Below, in pieces: positions 43,793 through 54,391 of a stretch of DNA of 64,000 nucleotides. Under the pieces are notes generated by a model. That model saw nothing but the letters and a program-made list of their open reading frames with translations. It had not been told where the DNA came from and made no database searches. Numbering within the stretch: the first letter of the stretch is position 1; every line of letters begins with the position of its first letter. A program made the translations under genes and the position numbers. Source of the stretch: Anabaena sp. PCC 7108 (GTDB taxonomy: Bacteria; Cyanobacteriota; Cyanobacteriia; Cyanobacteriales; Nostocaceae); NCBI RefSeq assembly GCF_000332135.1, contig NZ_KB235896.1, forward strand, positions 1,089,465-1,153,464, written 5' to 3'.

Positions 43793-43914
43793 CAATTACC
43801 AATTACCAATTACCAATTACCAATTACCAATTACCAATTACCAATTACCAATTACCAATCACCAATTACCAATCACCAATTACCAATCACCAATTACCAA
43901 TCACCAAATTACCA
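43793..43914. repeat. CAATTAC/CAATCAC heptamer array (about 17 copies)
   Basis: Tandem CAATTAC units with CAATCAC variants toward the right. The array runs into the 3' end of the LysR gene: the stop codon (43887-43889) and the last eight or so codons (GNLVIGNW) are array sequence. Confidence 0.93.
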
Positions 43915-44795
43915 GCCATAAACTCTTGAGTACATTTTAAAAAATTCTCGACAATAGGCGTTAAACTGCCTTGCTGCCAGATCATAGCAGTTTCTATTAA
44001 GGGTACTTCTTCCAAAATCGGACGATAAACTACACCAGACCTTTGCAGGTTCTGTAAAGAAGATGGTGTAATGGCCACACCCATTCCAGCCGATACCAGG
44101 CCAATAATTGTTTGCATTTGAATCGCTTCTTGAGTAATGTTAGGGCTAAAATTTGCCTGGTGAAAAAGGCTCATAATGCGATCATAAAGTCCTGGTGCTA
44201 AATAACGAGGAAACATGATCAAAGATTCATTTAGGAGCGATCGCACTGAGATATAATCTTTTTGAGCCAATGAATGAGTTGACGACAAAGCCACCACTAA
44301 GGTCTCCTTGTGAATACACTCATAAGATAGTGTGTCATCTTCTAAAGGAGGATGACCAAAACCTACTTGAATCAGAGAATCTCTCAGTGCTTCTTCTTGT
44401 TGGCTTGTAGTTAATTCCAGTAATTCTATTTCTACTTCTCGAAATTGCTCGCGGAATTTTCGCAAAATCAAGGGTAATAGGTCGTAAATTACCAAACTAG
44501 TAAATCCTATTCGCAGTTGACCTGTTTCACCTCTGCCAGTTCTTTGAGTCAATGCCACTGCGCTTTTTAGTTGCACCAGTAGTTGATAAGCTTCTTGTAA
44601 AAATACCTTTCCAGCTTCTGTTAGCTGTACTTGTCGCTTCGTTTTGCGATCAAAAAGTTTTACGCCTAATTCTGCTTCTAGCTGCTGGATTTGTTGACTG
44701 AGAGGCGGTTGAGCTATGTGCAGTTTTTCTGCGGCTTTACTGAAATGCAATTCCTCAGCTACAGCGATAAAGTAGCGCAGGTGTCGTAGTTCCAT
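43887..44795 (-). CDS. LysR-type transcriptional regulator
   Basis: 302 residues. The winged HTH is MELRHLRYFIAVAEELHFSKAAEKLHIAQPPLSQQI, followed by the LysR effector-binding domain (about 90-290; RIGFTSLVIYDLLPLILRKF). It is divergent from ilvD with 97 bp between, so regulation of ilvD or of itself is likely; a dyad that fits a LysR site lies between them (see 44855). The final residues GNLVIGNW come from the heptamer array, so the C-terminus has been extended or replaced by repeat growth. Confidence 0.92.
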   Translation of the reverse strand: MELRHLRYFIAVAEELHFSKAAEKLHIAQPPLSQQIQQLEAELGVKLFDRKTKRQVQLTEAGKVFLQEAYQLLVQLKSAVALTQRTGRGETGQLRIGFTSLVIYDLLPLILRKFREQFREVEIELLELTTSQQEEALRDSLIQVGFGHPPLEDDTLSYECIHKETLVVALSSTHSLAQKDYISVRSLLNESLIMFPRYLAPGLYDRIMSLFHQANFSPNITQEAIQMQTIIGLVSAGMGVAITPSSLQNLQRSGVVYRPILEEVPLIETAMIWQQGSLTPIVENFLKCTQEFMAGNLVIGNW

Positions 44796-44854
44796 ATTTA
44801 TGATATTTTATAAGTCTTAATTTTACATAAATATATATTGGACATCTCAAAAAA

Positions 44855-44869
44855 GTATACATATCATAC
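44855..44869. promoter_or_regulatory. Candidate LysR-type operator between LysR gene and ilvD
   Basis: GTATACATATCATAC: the arms GTAT and ATAC are inverted repeats separated by seven bases, and the T-N11-A core fits LysR-family sites. It is 24 bp before the ilvD ATG (44893) and 60 bp before the LysR ATG. Binding is inferred from position and symmetry only. Confidence 0.4.
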
Positions 44870-44892
44870 TCGTACAGAGATTTAATTGAGTA

Positions 44893-46605
44893 ATGATAAT
44901 GAGTGAAAAAACAATGCCGGAAAATTTAAAAAGTAAAGTTGTTACCCAAGGTGTACAGCGATCGCCTAATCGGGCTATGCTACGAGCAGTTGGTTTCAAA
45001 GATGAAGATTTCAACAAAGCCATTGTCGGTATTGCCAATGGTTACAGTACCATCACTCCCTGTAATATGGGGATTAATCAACTGGCACAAAGGGCAGAAA
45101 GTAGCGTCAAAAATGCCGGCGCAATGCCTCAAATTTTCGGTACGATTACCATTAGTGATGGGATTTCGATGGGAACCGAAGGGATGAAATATTCCCTAGT
45201 GTCACGGGAAGTAATTGCAGATGCCATTGAAACTGCCTGTACAGGTCAAAGTATGGATGGTGTGCTGGCCATTGGTGGTTGTGATAAAAATATGCCAGGG
45301 GCAATGTTAGCGATCGCTCGCATGAATATCCCTGCTATCTTTGTTTATGGTGGCACAATCAAACCCGGACACTACAATGGTAAAGACTTAACCGTTGTGA
45401 GTTCATTTGAAGCAGTTGGTCAACACAGCGCCGGCAAAATTGACGAAGCGGAACTTTTAGCAATTGAAAGTCGTGCTTGTCCTGGTGCTGGTTCCTGTGG
45501 GGGAATGTTCACAGCTAACACCATGTCTTCAGCCTTTGAAGCATTGGGAATGAGTTTACCCTACTCTTCCACCATGGCCGCAGAAGATGCCGAAAAAGCC
45601 GACAGTACGGAAAAATCTGCCTTTGTTTTAGTCGAAGCTATTCGTAAGCAGATATTACCTCTGCAAATTATCACCCGCAAATCTATCGAAAATGCCATTT
45701 CGGTAATTATGGCCGTTGGTGGTTCTACCAATGCAGTTTTACATTTTTTAGCGATCGCTCGTGCAGCTGGTGTAGAACTAAATTTAGATGACTTTGAAAC
45801 TATTCGCGGACGTGTCCCCGTATTGTGTGATTTGAAACCCAGTGGTAAATATGTCGCCACAGATTTACACAAAGCTGGTGGTATTCCCCAAGTTATGAAA
45901 ATGTTACTAGAACATAACTTATTACATGGTGATTGTCTCACTATTTCCGGGCAAACTGTAGCTGAAGTCCTAGCCGATATCCCCGCAGAACCACGCACAG
46001 ACCAAGATGTAATTCGTCCTTGGGATAACCCTATGTACGCACAAGGACATCTAGCCATTCTCAAAGGTAACTTAGCCACAGAAGGTGCAGTTGCCAAAAT
46101 TACAGGTGTGAAAAAGCCCGTAATTACAGGACCAGCAAGAGTATTTGAATCTGAAGAATCTTGCTTAGATGCGATTTTGGCAGGGAAAATCAAAGCCGGT
46201 GATGTGATTATTATTCGTTACGAAGGACCCAAAGGTGGCCCCGGAATGCGAGAAATGCTTGCTCCCACTTCCGCCATTATCGGTGCTGGTTTAGGTGATT
46301 CAGTGGGATTAATTACCGACGGACGCTTTTCCGGTGGTACTTATGGTATGGTAGTTGGACACGTCGCCCCAGAAGCAGCCGTAGGTGGAAATATTGGACT
46401 TGTAGAAGAAGGTGATAGCGTCACCATAGATGCCAATGCTCGTCTATTACAAGTTAATGTATCAGATGCAGAATTAGACAGTCGTCGTGCTAAGTGGCAA
46501 CCCCCAGCACCCCGTTATACTAAAGGCGTTTTGGCGAAATATGCCAAATTAGTAGCTTCTAGTAGTGTCGGTGCTGTTACAGATTTAGACTTGTTTGCTA
46601 ATTAG
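44893..46605 (+). CDS. ilvD: Dihydroxy-acid dehydratase
   Basis: 570 residues, full length. Cluster ligands are seen in [12 protein letters not shown] and [25 protein letters not shown] and the C-terminal [21 protein letters not shown] are IlvD signatures. It dehydrates 2,3-dihydroxy-3-methylbutanoate (and the methylpentanoate) in valine, isoleucine and leucine synthesis and binds an Fe-S cluster. A later ATG (44899) is a possible start. A LysR regulator is divergent. An intrinsic terminator follows at 46651. Confidence 0.96.
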   Translation: MIMSEKTMPENLKSKVVTQGVQRSPNRAMLRAVGFKDEDFNKAIVGIANGYSTITPCNMGINQLAQRAESSVKNAGAMPQIFGTITISDGISMGTEGMKYSLVSREVIADAIETACTGQSMDGVLAIGGCDKNMPGAMLAIARMNIPAIFVYGGTIKPGHYNGKDLTVVSSFEAVGQHSAGKIDEAELLAIESRACPGAGSCGGMFTANTMSSAFEALGMSLPYSSTMAAEDAEKADSTEKSAFVLVEAIRKQILPLQIITRKSIENAISVIMAVGGSTNAVLHFLAIARAAGVELNLDDFETIRGRVPVLCDLKPSGKYVATDLHKAGGIPQVMKMLLEHNLLHGDCLTISGQTVAEVLADIPAEPRTDQDVIRPWDNPMYAQGHLAILKGNLATEGAVAKITGVKKPVITGPARVFESEESCLDAILAGKIKAGDVIIIRYEGPKGGPGMREMLAPTSAIIGAGLGDSVGLITDGRFSGGTYGMVVGHVAPEAAVGGNIGLVEEGDSVTIDANARLLQVNVSDAELDSRRAKWQPPAPRYTKGVLAKYAKLVASSSVGAVTDLDLFAN

Positions 46606-46922
46606 AAATAGGGAAGGAAAAAGAGACCTTTCCCCTATTCTTCTGTTCACAACCTCTCTTCCTGTGGGGGAGAGGTTTTTTAGGTAAACATAATTTTTTT
46701 TATTTTCCAAAAATAGACCTAAAGATAGATTGCAAGCTAGGCTTAAACTTAAGCTACATTTGCTATTACATATAATGTAGAATTATAAGCACTTGTTGTA
46801 TAGTAAAAAAAAGATCAAGTTCTTATAAACTTGCTGATATGACCATTTCCTCAGCAGGATAAGATTAACCTGATATCAGCTTCACTTAATTACTTAATTA
46901 TAAATCTTGAACCGAACACGAT
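46606..46922. other. Intergenic region ilvD / sensor kinase
   Basis: 317 bp holding the ilvD terminator (46651-46681) and then an AT-rich stretch that presumably carries the promoter of the kinase gene. No other element was recognised. Confidence 0.4.
46651..46681 (+). terminator. Intrinsic terminator of ilvD
   Basis: AACCTCTC and GAGAGGTT form a perfect 8-bp stem around TTCCTGTGGGG, followed by TTTTTT. It lies 45 bp after the ilvD stop. Confidence 0.8.
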
Positions 46923-49900
46923 ATGACTGGTTCATCTATGAAGCTTAATTCATTAACTCGTAACCTTTCAGTAAAACTGGGAATCATCACAGCTTTGATT
47001 GGTTTTGTTGTTTTACTAGGATGGATTTTTGATTTGCCAGTTTTCAAGAGTGTGTTACCGGGACTGGTGACAATGAAAGTCAACACGGCTTTGGGGTTTC
47101 TGTTGAGTGGAATTTCCTTGTGGTTGTGGCATCAGCCTCGTCAACGGAAATTATTTGTTCCTCAATTACTGTCCCAGATTTTAGCAGTTATTGTGGCGTT
47201 AATTGGTTTATTGACACTCATTCAGTATGGCTTCAACATTAATTTAAGAATTGATCAATTACTGATTCAGGAATCAATAAATGCTGTTGCTACTTCTAGT
47301 CCAGGAAGGATGGCACCAAATACAGCCCTTTGCTTTTTTTGGCTGGGTTTAGCCCTAATTCTTTTGTCAAAACGAACGATTAGTATTGCCCAAAGTCTAG
47401 CTTTAGGAAGTTCTTTAATAGCCATGTTAGGACTTTTAGGCTACGGATTGGGGATTCGTAAATTCTATTATCTGATGCCGTTTACTAGTATGGCACTGCA
47501 TACAAGTGTGGCTTTTATATTACTAGGGATAGCAGTTTTGTTAGCTTGTCCTCAAGGGGGTTGGATGAAGGTAGCAATGAGTCCTTACTTAGGTGGAGTC
47601 ATTATTCGTAGCCTCTTGCCCGTAATTATTGGCACTCCTATTTTGAATACAGCATTATTTGTATTAGCCAATCGCAATAATATATTTCCCCCAGAGGTGG
47701 GATTTGTAATTAGAGCAATTGTGAATATCTTTGTGTTAGGTGGAATAGTTTGGTGGAATGCTAAATATCTTAATGCAATTGATTACCAACAAAAGGAATA
47801 TCAACAGGCGCTGAAAGAAGCTAATGAAAATTTAGAAGCACGAGTTGAGAAACGCACAGCCCAGTTAGAGGCTGTAAATAATGCTTTAAATGAAAACCGT
47901 CTTAAATTATCCAATCTCATTAATACTTTGCCAGGAATTGTTTTTTCTCGTTATGTGGATGTAAATTGGACAATTCAAGATGTGAGTGATGGTTGTTTGG
48001 CTATAACTGGTTATAGCAAAGCAGAATTATGTGGTGTTGAGGCTGACAAGTTTCAAGATTTGATTGTGGCAGAGGATTTGCCTAAAATTTTAGCGGCTAT
48101 TGAAAGAGCGATCGCAGACAATATTTTCTACCAAGTAGAGTACCGCATTCATAGTAAATTAGGTGAGCAAAAATGGTTATGGGAAAAAGGTAAAGGAATA
48201 GCCATTGATGGACAAATCCAAATAATTCAAGGGTTTATCACTGAAATCACATCCCTCAAACAAACACAAAACGCTCTGAGTATCAGTGAAGAACGCTGGC
48301 GACTGGCAACAAATGCCGCCCTAGATGCTATATGGGAATGGGACGCTGCCAGCAATATGACCACATTCTCTGAACGTTGGTTTAGCTTATTAGGAGAAAC
48401 TCCCCAGAGTCTCACCATTCCTAAATCAGAGTGGGCTAATCGTCTTCATCCCGATGATTGTGAACGGGTGATCAAGTCTGTAGAAAATCATTTGACTAAC
48501 AAAACTCCTAAATATCACAGTGAATATCGTTTGCGCCATCAAGATGGTAGTTACAAATGGGTGGCATCTCAAGCAATTGCCCAATGGGATAAACAGGGTA
48601 ATCCCATTCGCATGATAGGGTCAATCGCAGATATTACTGAACGCAAGCAGACAGAACAAGCCCTGCGTGAGAGTGAGTCCAAGTTTCGGGAATTAGCCGA
48701 AAATATTCATGAGGTCTTTCATATCAACTCAGCAGACCTAAGTGAGATGTTATATGTCAATCCTGGCTATGAAGAAATATGGGGGCGAAGTTGTGAAAGC
48801 TTATACCAAAACCCAGAGTCTTGGAATGAGTCTATTCACCCAGAAGATAGCGATCGCATTTTCGCGGCTTGCACTCGTCTAATTCAAGGTGAACCCCTAC
48901 ACGAGGAATATCGAATTATTCGTCCCAGTGGTGAAGTTCGTTGGATTTCTGCTCGTGTTTTCCCAATTTACAACCAATCTGGGGATATCTTACGTCATGC
49001 GGGGATTGCTGCGGATATCACAAATCGCAAACTCACAGAAATTGCCCTTCAACATAGTCAAGAACGCTATCGTTCTTTGGTAGAAGTTACTGCCCAAGTG
49101 ACTTGGACAACCGATGCAACTGGACAATTCACCACTCCTCAGGAAAGTTGGGAGGCTTTTACAGGAAAATCCTTTGCTGAATATCAAGGGTGGAATTGGA
49201 GCAAAAGTATTCATCCCGATGATCAAGAAACTACAAAGGAAATTTGGTTACAAGCTCTTGAAAGTGGGGATTTATATGAAAACGAATCTCGTATTTTAGA
49301 TCGCTATGGAGAATATAAGTATTTTTGGGTGCGGGCTATGCCGATTGTGGAAACTGACGGTTCCATTCGTGAGTGGGTGGGAGCTTGTACGGATATCACA
49401 AATCGCAAACAGGCTGAACTGGAAATTCGGGAACTGAATGAACAACTAGAGATGCGAGTGCAGCAACGCACCACGGAACTCACAGCTGCCAATAAAGAAC
49501 TAGAATCATTTTCTTACTCTGTTTCCCATGATTTACGTTCTCCCCTGCGCGGTATTGATGGTTTTAGTAAAGCATTACTAGAGCGATACCAAGATCAATT
49601 AGATGATAAAGGTAAGCATTATTTAACTCGTATCCGTAAAGGAACCCAGCGCATGGGAGAATTAATTGATGATTTGCTGCAACTCTCACGGGTAACTCGT
49701 AGTCAAATGCGACTTACTCAAGTTAATCTAAGTGCGATCGCTCAAGAAATTGCCCAAGAACTCAACGACCGTAATCCAGAACGCCAAGTCAATTGGCTCA
49801 TTTCCCCTGACCTAATTGTTAGCGGTGATCAGCAACTTTTGAGGATTGTTCTAGAAAATCTTCTCAACAATGCCTGGAAATTTACATCAGTTAAAATACA

Positions 49901-50183
49901 GGCAAATATTGAATTAGGCTGTATGAATTCTCGCAGAAATAATGATTCTTGTTTGGCTTACTTTGTCCGTGATAATGGAGTTGGCTTTGATGCAACTTAT
50001 GCACACAAGCTATTTCAACCTTTTCAACGTCTGCATACGGTGGAAGAATTTCCTGGTACAGGTATCGGTTTAGCAACTGTGCAAAGAATAGTTCGCCGCC
50101 ATGGAGGTGATGTATGGGCAGAAGGATGGGTTGGAGAAGGTGCAGCCTTCTATTTTAAACTCTCAGTACCCATACATAATTAA
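46923..50183 (+). CDS. Membrane multi-PAS sensor histidine kinase
   Basis: 1086 residues. The N-terminal 290 residues contain about eight membrane helices. A coiled-coil linker (about 290-325) leads to four PAS/PAC units: near 330-445, 455-580 ([17 protein letters not shown]), 590-710 ([11 protein letters not shown]) and 715-840 ([12 protein letters not shown]), each followed by a PAC-like DITxRK. His[20 protein letters not shown], with the phospho-acceptor His. HATPase: [12 protein letters not shown] (N box), VRDNGVGFD (G1) and [13 protein letters not shown] (G2), all intact. It should autophosphorylate in response to a signal sensed by the PAS or membrane part. The Rcp1-like regulator 213 bp downstream is the probable partner. 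Confidence 0.9.
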   Translation: MTGSSMKLNSLTRNLSVKLGIITALIGFVVLLGWIFDLPVFKSVLPGLVTMKVNTALGFLLSGISLWLWHQPRQRKLFVPQLLSQILAVIVALIGLLTLIQYGFNINLRIDQLLIQESINAVATSSPGRMAPNTALCFFWLGLALILLSKRTISIAQSLALGSSLIAMLGLLGYGLGIRKFYYLMPFTSMALHTSVAFILLGIAVLLACPQGGWMKVAMSPYLGGVIIRSLLPVIIGTPILNTALFVLANRNNIFPPEVGFVIRAIVNIFVLGGIVWWNAKYLNAIDYQQKEYQQALKEANENLEARVEKRTAQLEAVNNALNENRLKLSNLINTLPGIVFSRYVDVNWTIQDVSDGCLAITGYSKAELCGVEADKFQDLIVAEDLPKILAAIERAIADNIFYQVEYRIHSKLGEQKWLWEKGKGIAIDGQIQIIQGFITEITSLKQTQNALSISEERWRLATNAALDAIWEWDAASNMTTFSERWFSLLGETPQSLTIPKSEWANRLHPDDCERVIKSVENHLTNKTPKYHSEYRLRHQDGSYKWVASQAIAQWDKQGNPIRMIGSIADITERKQTEQALRESESKFRELAENIHEVFHINSADLSEMLYVNPGYEEIWGRSCESLYQNPESWNESIHPEDSDRIFAACTRLIQGEPLHEEYRIIRPSGEVRWISARVFPIYNQSGDILRHAGIAADITNRKLTEIALQHSQERYRSLVEVTAQVTWTTDATGQFTTPQESWEAFTGKSFAEYQGWNWSKSIHPDDQETTKEIWLQALESGDLYENESRILDRYGEYKYFWVRAMPIVETDGSIREWVGACTDITNRKQAELEIRELNEQLEMRVQQRTTELTAANKELESFSYSVSHDLRSPLRGIDGFSKALLERYQDQLDDKGKHYLTRIRKGTQRMGELIDDLLQLSRVTRSQMRLTQVNLSAIAQEIAQELNDRNPERQVNWLISPDLIVSGDQQLLRIVLENLLNNAWKFTSVKIQANIELGCMNSRRNNDSCLAYFVRDNGVGFDATYAHKLFQPFQRLHTVEEFPGTGIGLATVQRIVRRHGGDVWAEGWVGEGAAFYFKLSVPIHN

Positions 50184-50396
50184 TTGAATACTTTCAAATT
50201 TGGCAGCGCAATAACATAAATAATTTTATGTTATTATTCTGCATTATTACTTATCCTTAACCTTGATGTTTTAAAATCTTGAGAAAAAGTTTGCTAGTTA
50301 TGGATCTGCAATCTTTGCCTCCTTAGTTAGTACATTCTAAAAATAATTGGTACATTTTGAAGATTAATAGCAAAAGTAAGGTATGATCCACGAGAA

Positions 50397-50828
50397 ATGA
50401 CTGTAACTAATACACTACTTATTGTTGAGGATAATCCTGATGATGTAGAGTTAACACTATTAGCATTTGAGAAATCAGTGCTGCAAGAAAACATTGTCAT
50501 TGCTAGAGATGGAGTTGAAGCCATCAACTACCTATTTGCAAATAACTCTACTTTAGCTCCCTTACCAGATTTGATTTTGTTAGATTTGCAGTTACCCCGA
50601 ATCAATGGTTTGGAAGTTCTGCGGCAAATTCGATCTCATACTCGCACTCGATTGTTACCTATTGTGATTTTGACGACCTCTCATGAAGAGAGTGATCGGC
50701 TTCAAGGCTATGGTTTGGGTTGCAACAGTTATATCCGCAAACCTGTTGATTATGACGAATTTGTCAATGTCATACAACAGATAGGAGTCTACTGGTTAGT
50801 TTTAAACAGTCCTCCTCCCAATACTTAA
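50397..50828 (+). CDS. Single-domain response regulator (Rcp1-like)
   Basis: 143 residues, receiver domain only. VEDNPDDVELTLLAFEKS has the acidic pair, LILLDLQLPRINGLEVL the phospho-acceptor Asp, VILTTSHEESD the Thr/Ser and YIRKPVDYDEF the Lys. The D-x-x-D-V-E-L start and long form match Rcp1-type regulators, which pair with phytochrome-like kinases. The order kinase, regulator, REC-GGDEF-EAL protein suggests one phosphorelay. Confidence 0.9.
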   Translation: MTVTNTLLIVEDNPDDVELTLLAFEKSVLQENIVIARDGVEAINYLFANNSTLAPLPDLILLDLQLPRINGLEVLRQIRSHTRTRLLPIVILTTSHEESDRLQGYGLGCNSYIRKPVDYDEFVNVIQQIGVYWLVLNSPPPNT

Positions 50829-50842
50829 TAACCCAATTATTT

Positions 50843-52609
50843 ATGAATGATAAGATTAAAGCTCTGATTATTGAAGACAATCGAGATGATGCTGAATTGC
50901 TTATATTAGAGTTAGAATGTGCAAATTATGAAGTAATTTATCATCAGGTTGATACAGCCCAAGCAATGATAGAAGCTCTTGATCATCAAGAATGGGATGT
51001 AATTTTAACAGATTATTCCATGCCCCATTTTAGTGCCAACCAGGCACTGGAGATAGTCAAACAGCGTCAACTTGATATTCCTTTTATTGTTGTTTCTGGT
51101 TCTATTGGTGATGAAACAGCCATTGATTTAATGATATCTGGAGCGCACGATTATTTACTCAAGCAAAATCTGACTCGACTAGTTCCAGCTATTACTCGTG
51201 AGTTGCGAGAAGCCCAGATGCGATCTGAACACAGACAGGCAATAGAAAGGGTAAAATTTTTAGCTTTTTGTGATGAATTAACCAACTTACCTAATCGGAA
51301 TGCTTTCTTAACTACCTTACAAGAATATATCCAGAATAACCATATATTTGCAGTCATTTTTTTGGATATTGACCAATATAGAAAGATTAAATATGGCTTT
51401 GGACATAATAAAAGTGAACAACTACTCATTCAAGTAGGAGAACGCCTACAAAAGACCTTACGTCCAGGTGATTATTTAGCACGCATAGGAAATGACGAAT
51501 TTGCCCTACTACTAAACAATATCAGTTATGTTAGTGAGGCAGAAGATATAGGATATGAAGTACATCAAATAATTGATCCGCCCTTCGAGTTAGAAGGCTT
51601 ATTAATTTATGCCTCTATTACTATTGGTATAGTTACTTCCTCTAGAGAATTTAAAGAAGCAGAAGAGTTTTTGCGGGCAGCAGAAATTGCTAATCACACT
51701 GCGAAGCAACAGGGATTAAAATATCCTACAGTTGTGTATAATCAAAGTATGCAAAAGGATGCATCGAATCGTTTACAGATGGAAACTGATTTGAGAAAAG
51801 CGATTAGTAATGAAGAGTTACAACTTTTTTACCAGCCAATCTTTTCCTTAAATTCTTACAAAATAGTCGGTTTTGAAGCACTAATTCGCTGGCAACACCC
51901 TGAAAAAGGATGGATAGCACCTGATCAGTTTATTCCCTTAGCAGAACAAACAGGGTTAATTATTCCCCTGGGTGATTGGATTTTAGAAGCAGCTTGTCGG
52001 CAGTTGACTATCTGGCAAGTTCAGTTAGCAGATTATCTACCTCTGAGTGTGGCAGTGAATTTATCAGGAGTGCAATTAAATGAACCAGAATTAGTACCAA
52101 AAATTATCCATCAATATCAATCACTGAATCTGCATCAAATCAAGCTGAAATTGGAAATTACAGAAAGTATACTGATGCATAATACACAAACCATTATTAG
52201 CAATTTAGAAGCATTTCAAGCCGCAGGTATTCAGATTAGTCTTGATGATTTTGGTACTGGTTATTCTTCATTATCTTATTTGCATGGTTTACCCATCGAT
52301 ACCGTAAAAATTGATCGTTCTTTTGTATCTCGTATCCAAAAAAATGAGCGAAACTTGGGAATATTACAAGCAATAATTACCTTAGCCCATACTCTGGACT
52401 TAGATATAGTTGCCGAAGGGATCGAGACAGTTGAACAACGTGATAAATTGCGATCGCTAGGATGTAATTATGGACAAGGCTATCTATTATCTAAACCCAT
52501 GCCAGCATCCTTAATCAAGGACTGGCTTCAAAAAATCACCAGAGAATTCAGTGTTTCTTTAGTACCTATTGTCCCTAATAATCATCATAGATTTAGCCTT
52601 AACGTCTAA
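50843..52609 (+). CDS. REC-GGDEF-EAL protein, likely c-di-GMP phosphodiesterase
   Basis: 588 residues. Receiver domain at about 1-125 (IIEDNRDDAEL; VILTDYSMPHF with the phospho-Asp). GGDEF-like domain at about 140-310: ARIGNDEFALLL has GNDEF in place of GGDEF, so cyclase activity is doubtful. EAL domain at about 325-575: VGFEALIRWQHP, LEITESILM, LDDFGTGYSSLSYL and IKIDRSF-type (VKIDRSFV) motifs are intact. Phosphorylation by the kinase relay could thus control c-di-GMP breakdown. It starts 14 bp after the response-regulator stop and is cotranscribed with it in all likelihood. Confidence 0.9.
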   Translation: MNDKIKALIIEDNRDDAELLILELECANYEVIYHQVDTAQAMIEALDHQEWDVILTDYSMPHFSANQALEIVKQRQLDIPFIVVSGSIGDETAIDLMISGAHDYLLKQNLTRLVPAITRELREAQMRSEHRQAIERVKFLAFCDELTNLPNRNAFLTTLQEYIQNNHIFAVIFLDIDQYRKIKYGFGHNKSEQLLIQVGERLQKTLRPGDYLARIGNDEFALLLNNISYVSEAEDIGYEVHQIIDPPFELEGLLIYASITIGIVTSSREFKEAEEFLRAAEIANHTAKQQGLKYPTVVYNQSMQKDASNRLQMETDLRKAISNEELQLFYQPIFSLNSYKIVGFEALIRWQHPEKGWIAPDQFIPLAEQTGLIIPLGDWILEAACRQLTIWQVQLADYLPLSVAVNLSGVQLNEPELVPKIIHQYQSLNLHQIKLKLEITESILMHNTQTIISNLEAFQAAGIQISLDDFGTGYSSLSYLHGLPIDTVKIDRSFVSRIQKNERNLGILQAIITLAHTLDLDIVAEGIETVEQRDKLRSLGCNYGQGYLLSKPMPASLIKDWLQKITREFSVSLVPIVPNNHHRFSLNV

Positions 52610-52632
52610 AATAACCGCAGTCTCATCTTTAT

Positions 52633-53190
52633 ATGTTCTGTATGTATAGTTGGCTAACTGCTGAACATCTTGAAAATACAACATCGGAGGCAATTAAAAA
52701 TAGTATTGCCTCTTATTTACATAATTTGGTCGCACAACAACCTATATTTTTACAACTTTTACAAATACTAGGTTGGGTAGTTAATCATCCAATTATCAGT
52801 GTAGTAGTCCTACTGTTTTTGATTGCTATCCTTTGGAGTGTCATTAAAGGAATTGTGCATTTAATTGAAACCGCTAGTTGGTCAATAGCAAAATTGCCAT
52901 TAAAGTTAATTCAATCTTTAATAAAAGTTAGTTTTTTTACAGTTAAAACAATTACAGATAACAGCAATAATTCAAAATTAATTTCTGCAAATTCTAGAAA
53001 AATTAATCAAGATAAACAACAAAGATTAACCGAAATTTCTCATCGTTTAGAAACTATTCAAAAAGAACAACAGCAATTATTACAAGAAGCCACCGAAATC
53101 ATTAATTCACAAACAATAGATATAAAAATTGAAGAGTTACAATTGAATCATATCATTGCTAATTCCAGCGATTCGGAGATAACTGGTTAA
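52633..53190 (+). CDS. Hypothetical membrane protein with coiled coil
   Basis: 185 residues, not recognised. One membrane helix, ISVVVLLFLIAILWSVIKGI, lies near residue 55; a second, weaker hydrophobic segment comes before it. From about residue 120 it is coiled coil rich in Gln and Glu (RLTEISHRLETIQKEQQQLLQE). It starts 24 bp after the EAL gene, so it may be the last gene of the signalling operon. Its 3' end overlaps the convergent flavoprotein gene by 32 bp. Confidence 0.65.
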   Translation: MFCMYSWLTAEHLENTTSEAIKNSIASYLHNLVAQQPIFLQLLQILGWVVNHPIISVVVLLFLIAILWSVIKGIVHLIETASWSIAKLPLKLIQSLIKVSFFTVKTITDNSNNSKLISANSRKINQDKQQRLTEISHRLETIQKEQQQLLQEATEIINSQTIDIKIEELQLNHIIANSSDSEITG

Positions 53191-54328
53191 TAATTTCATC
53201 TTCCTGACCAGATACAGATTTAGCAAACCTTTCTGCTAGGGGCAGTACCAGCACCAAGGGACTACTAAAACCGGAAAAAATATGAATTCCCTCAAATTCA
53301 GGAATAGCACCAATTAAGGGCAATTTATCCTTACTAAATGCCACTAAACAATGATGCCAAATTCCTGGTAAATTTCCTAAAGCTGGTAAGATTTGTGTGA
53401 TACTTGTTCGTAACCATTTTTCACTTGCTTCTGAGTTAACTTGGGCATCAGGATCTGTGAGAACACGACTAATTTGACCTAATCGTAAACTACCATCAAG
53501 AAACTGGACTGCACCTGCATCTAAAATAGGTGCTACTATCTCATTACCAACTTCATCCCACAATTCATCAACTTGAGTTGATTCCGTATCTAATTGAAAT
53601 CTTTTGATATTAGCTGGCATTACTAAAGTATTTAATCGTAGTTCTATGGGTGGTATTTCCATGATTTCTGCATGAGAAAAATACAGCTTGATAGGAATAC
53701 CAGATGATTTCAGTAATTTTCGGCTAAGTCCACCGGCACAGATAGCAATATTAGCACCGTGGAAGATTTCAGTAGTAGTATTTACACCTGTAAATTTTCC
53801 TGTATTTGTAGTTATAAATTCTAATACTTGGGAAACTTCTATTTCTCCCCCAAGACGTAACATAGCTTGAATATATGCTTGTGCTGTTTTTTCTGGGTGA
53901 ATATGTCCATGTTTAACAGTTAAAGCGCCAGATATTGCATCCTTATTTAGTAGTGGTTCTAATTCACAAGCTTCTTGAATACTTAGTAACCGTGGTGGAA
54001 TGGCAACTTCTGCATAGGATATGGCTGTTATTTCCGGGTTTGTATTAGTATCAATAGTTAGTAATAAATCTAATTCATGAAATTGAGTATCAGCATCTAA
54101 TTCTTGAGATAAAATACGGTGACGGGCTATACTTTCTTGATATAGTTGGCGTGTAATTGGTGTAGTTCCTGCCCAATAAGAAACCCCACCATAACTATAG
54201 CGGGTTGCATTCTCTGGTGTTGTCTGTTGTTCTAGCAAAAGTACAGAAAATCCTGTTTTTGCTAATTCATAAGCAAGTGCAGCACCTGTAATACCTGCAC
54301 CAACAACAATCCAATCGTAAGTTTTCAT
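53159..54328 (-). CDS. DAO-family FAD-dependent oxidoreductase (ThiO/SoxA-like)
   Basis: 389 residues. The FAD dinucleotide fold is at the N-terminus: DWIVVGAGITGAALAYELAKTGFSVLLLEQ shows G-x-G-x-x-G and the terminal Glu. The C-terminal part VAFSKDKLPLIGAIPEFEGIHIFSGF is the usual second FAD block of the family (glycine oxidase, sarcosine oxidase, D-amino acid dehydrogenase). The substrate is an amine or amino acid, not identifiable further. No thiamine genes are adjacent, so ThiO itself is not claimed. Confidence 0.85.
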   Translation of the reverse strand: MKTYDWIVVGAGITGAALAYELAKTGFSVLLLEQQTTPENATRYSYGGVSYWAGTTPITRQLYQESIARHRILSQELDADTQFHELDLLLTIDTNTNPEITAISYAEVAIPPRLLSIQEACELEPLLNKDAISGALTVKHGHIHPEKTAQAYIQAMLRLGGEIEVSQVLEFITTNTGKFTGVNTTTEIFHGANIAICAGGLSRKLLKSSGIPIKLYFSHAEIMEIPPIELRLNTLVMPANIKRFQLDTESTQVDELWDEVGNEIVAPILDAGAVQFLDGSLRLGQISRVLTDPDAQVNSEASEKWLRTSITQILPALGNLPGIWHHCLVAFSKDKLPLIGAIPEFEGIHIFSGFSSPLVLVLPLAERFAKSVSGQEDEIINQLSPNRWN

Positions 54329-54391
54329 AGGTTTTTAAATCTAATATTTGAATCTAATATTTGAATCTAAAACTTTCAACTTGGTAATTAT

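Noticed and set aside
45561-46193. 210-codon minus-strand frame inside ilvD
   Set aside because: Antisense to conserved ilvD coding sequence, Ser/Pro-rich shadow composition and no start signal.
53688-53870. Small plus-strand frame inside the flavoprotein gene
   Set aside because: Antisense shadow of a clear FAD oxidoreductase; no supporting signals.
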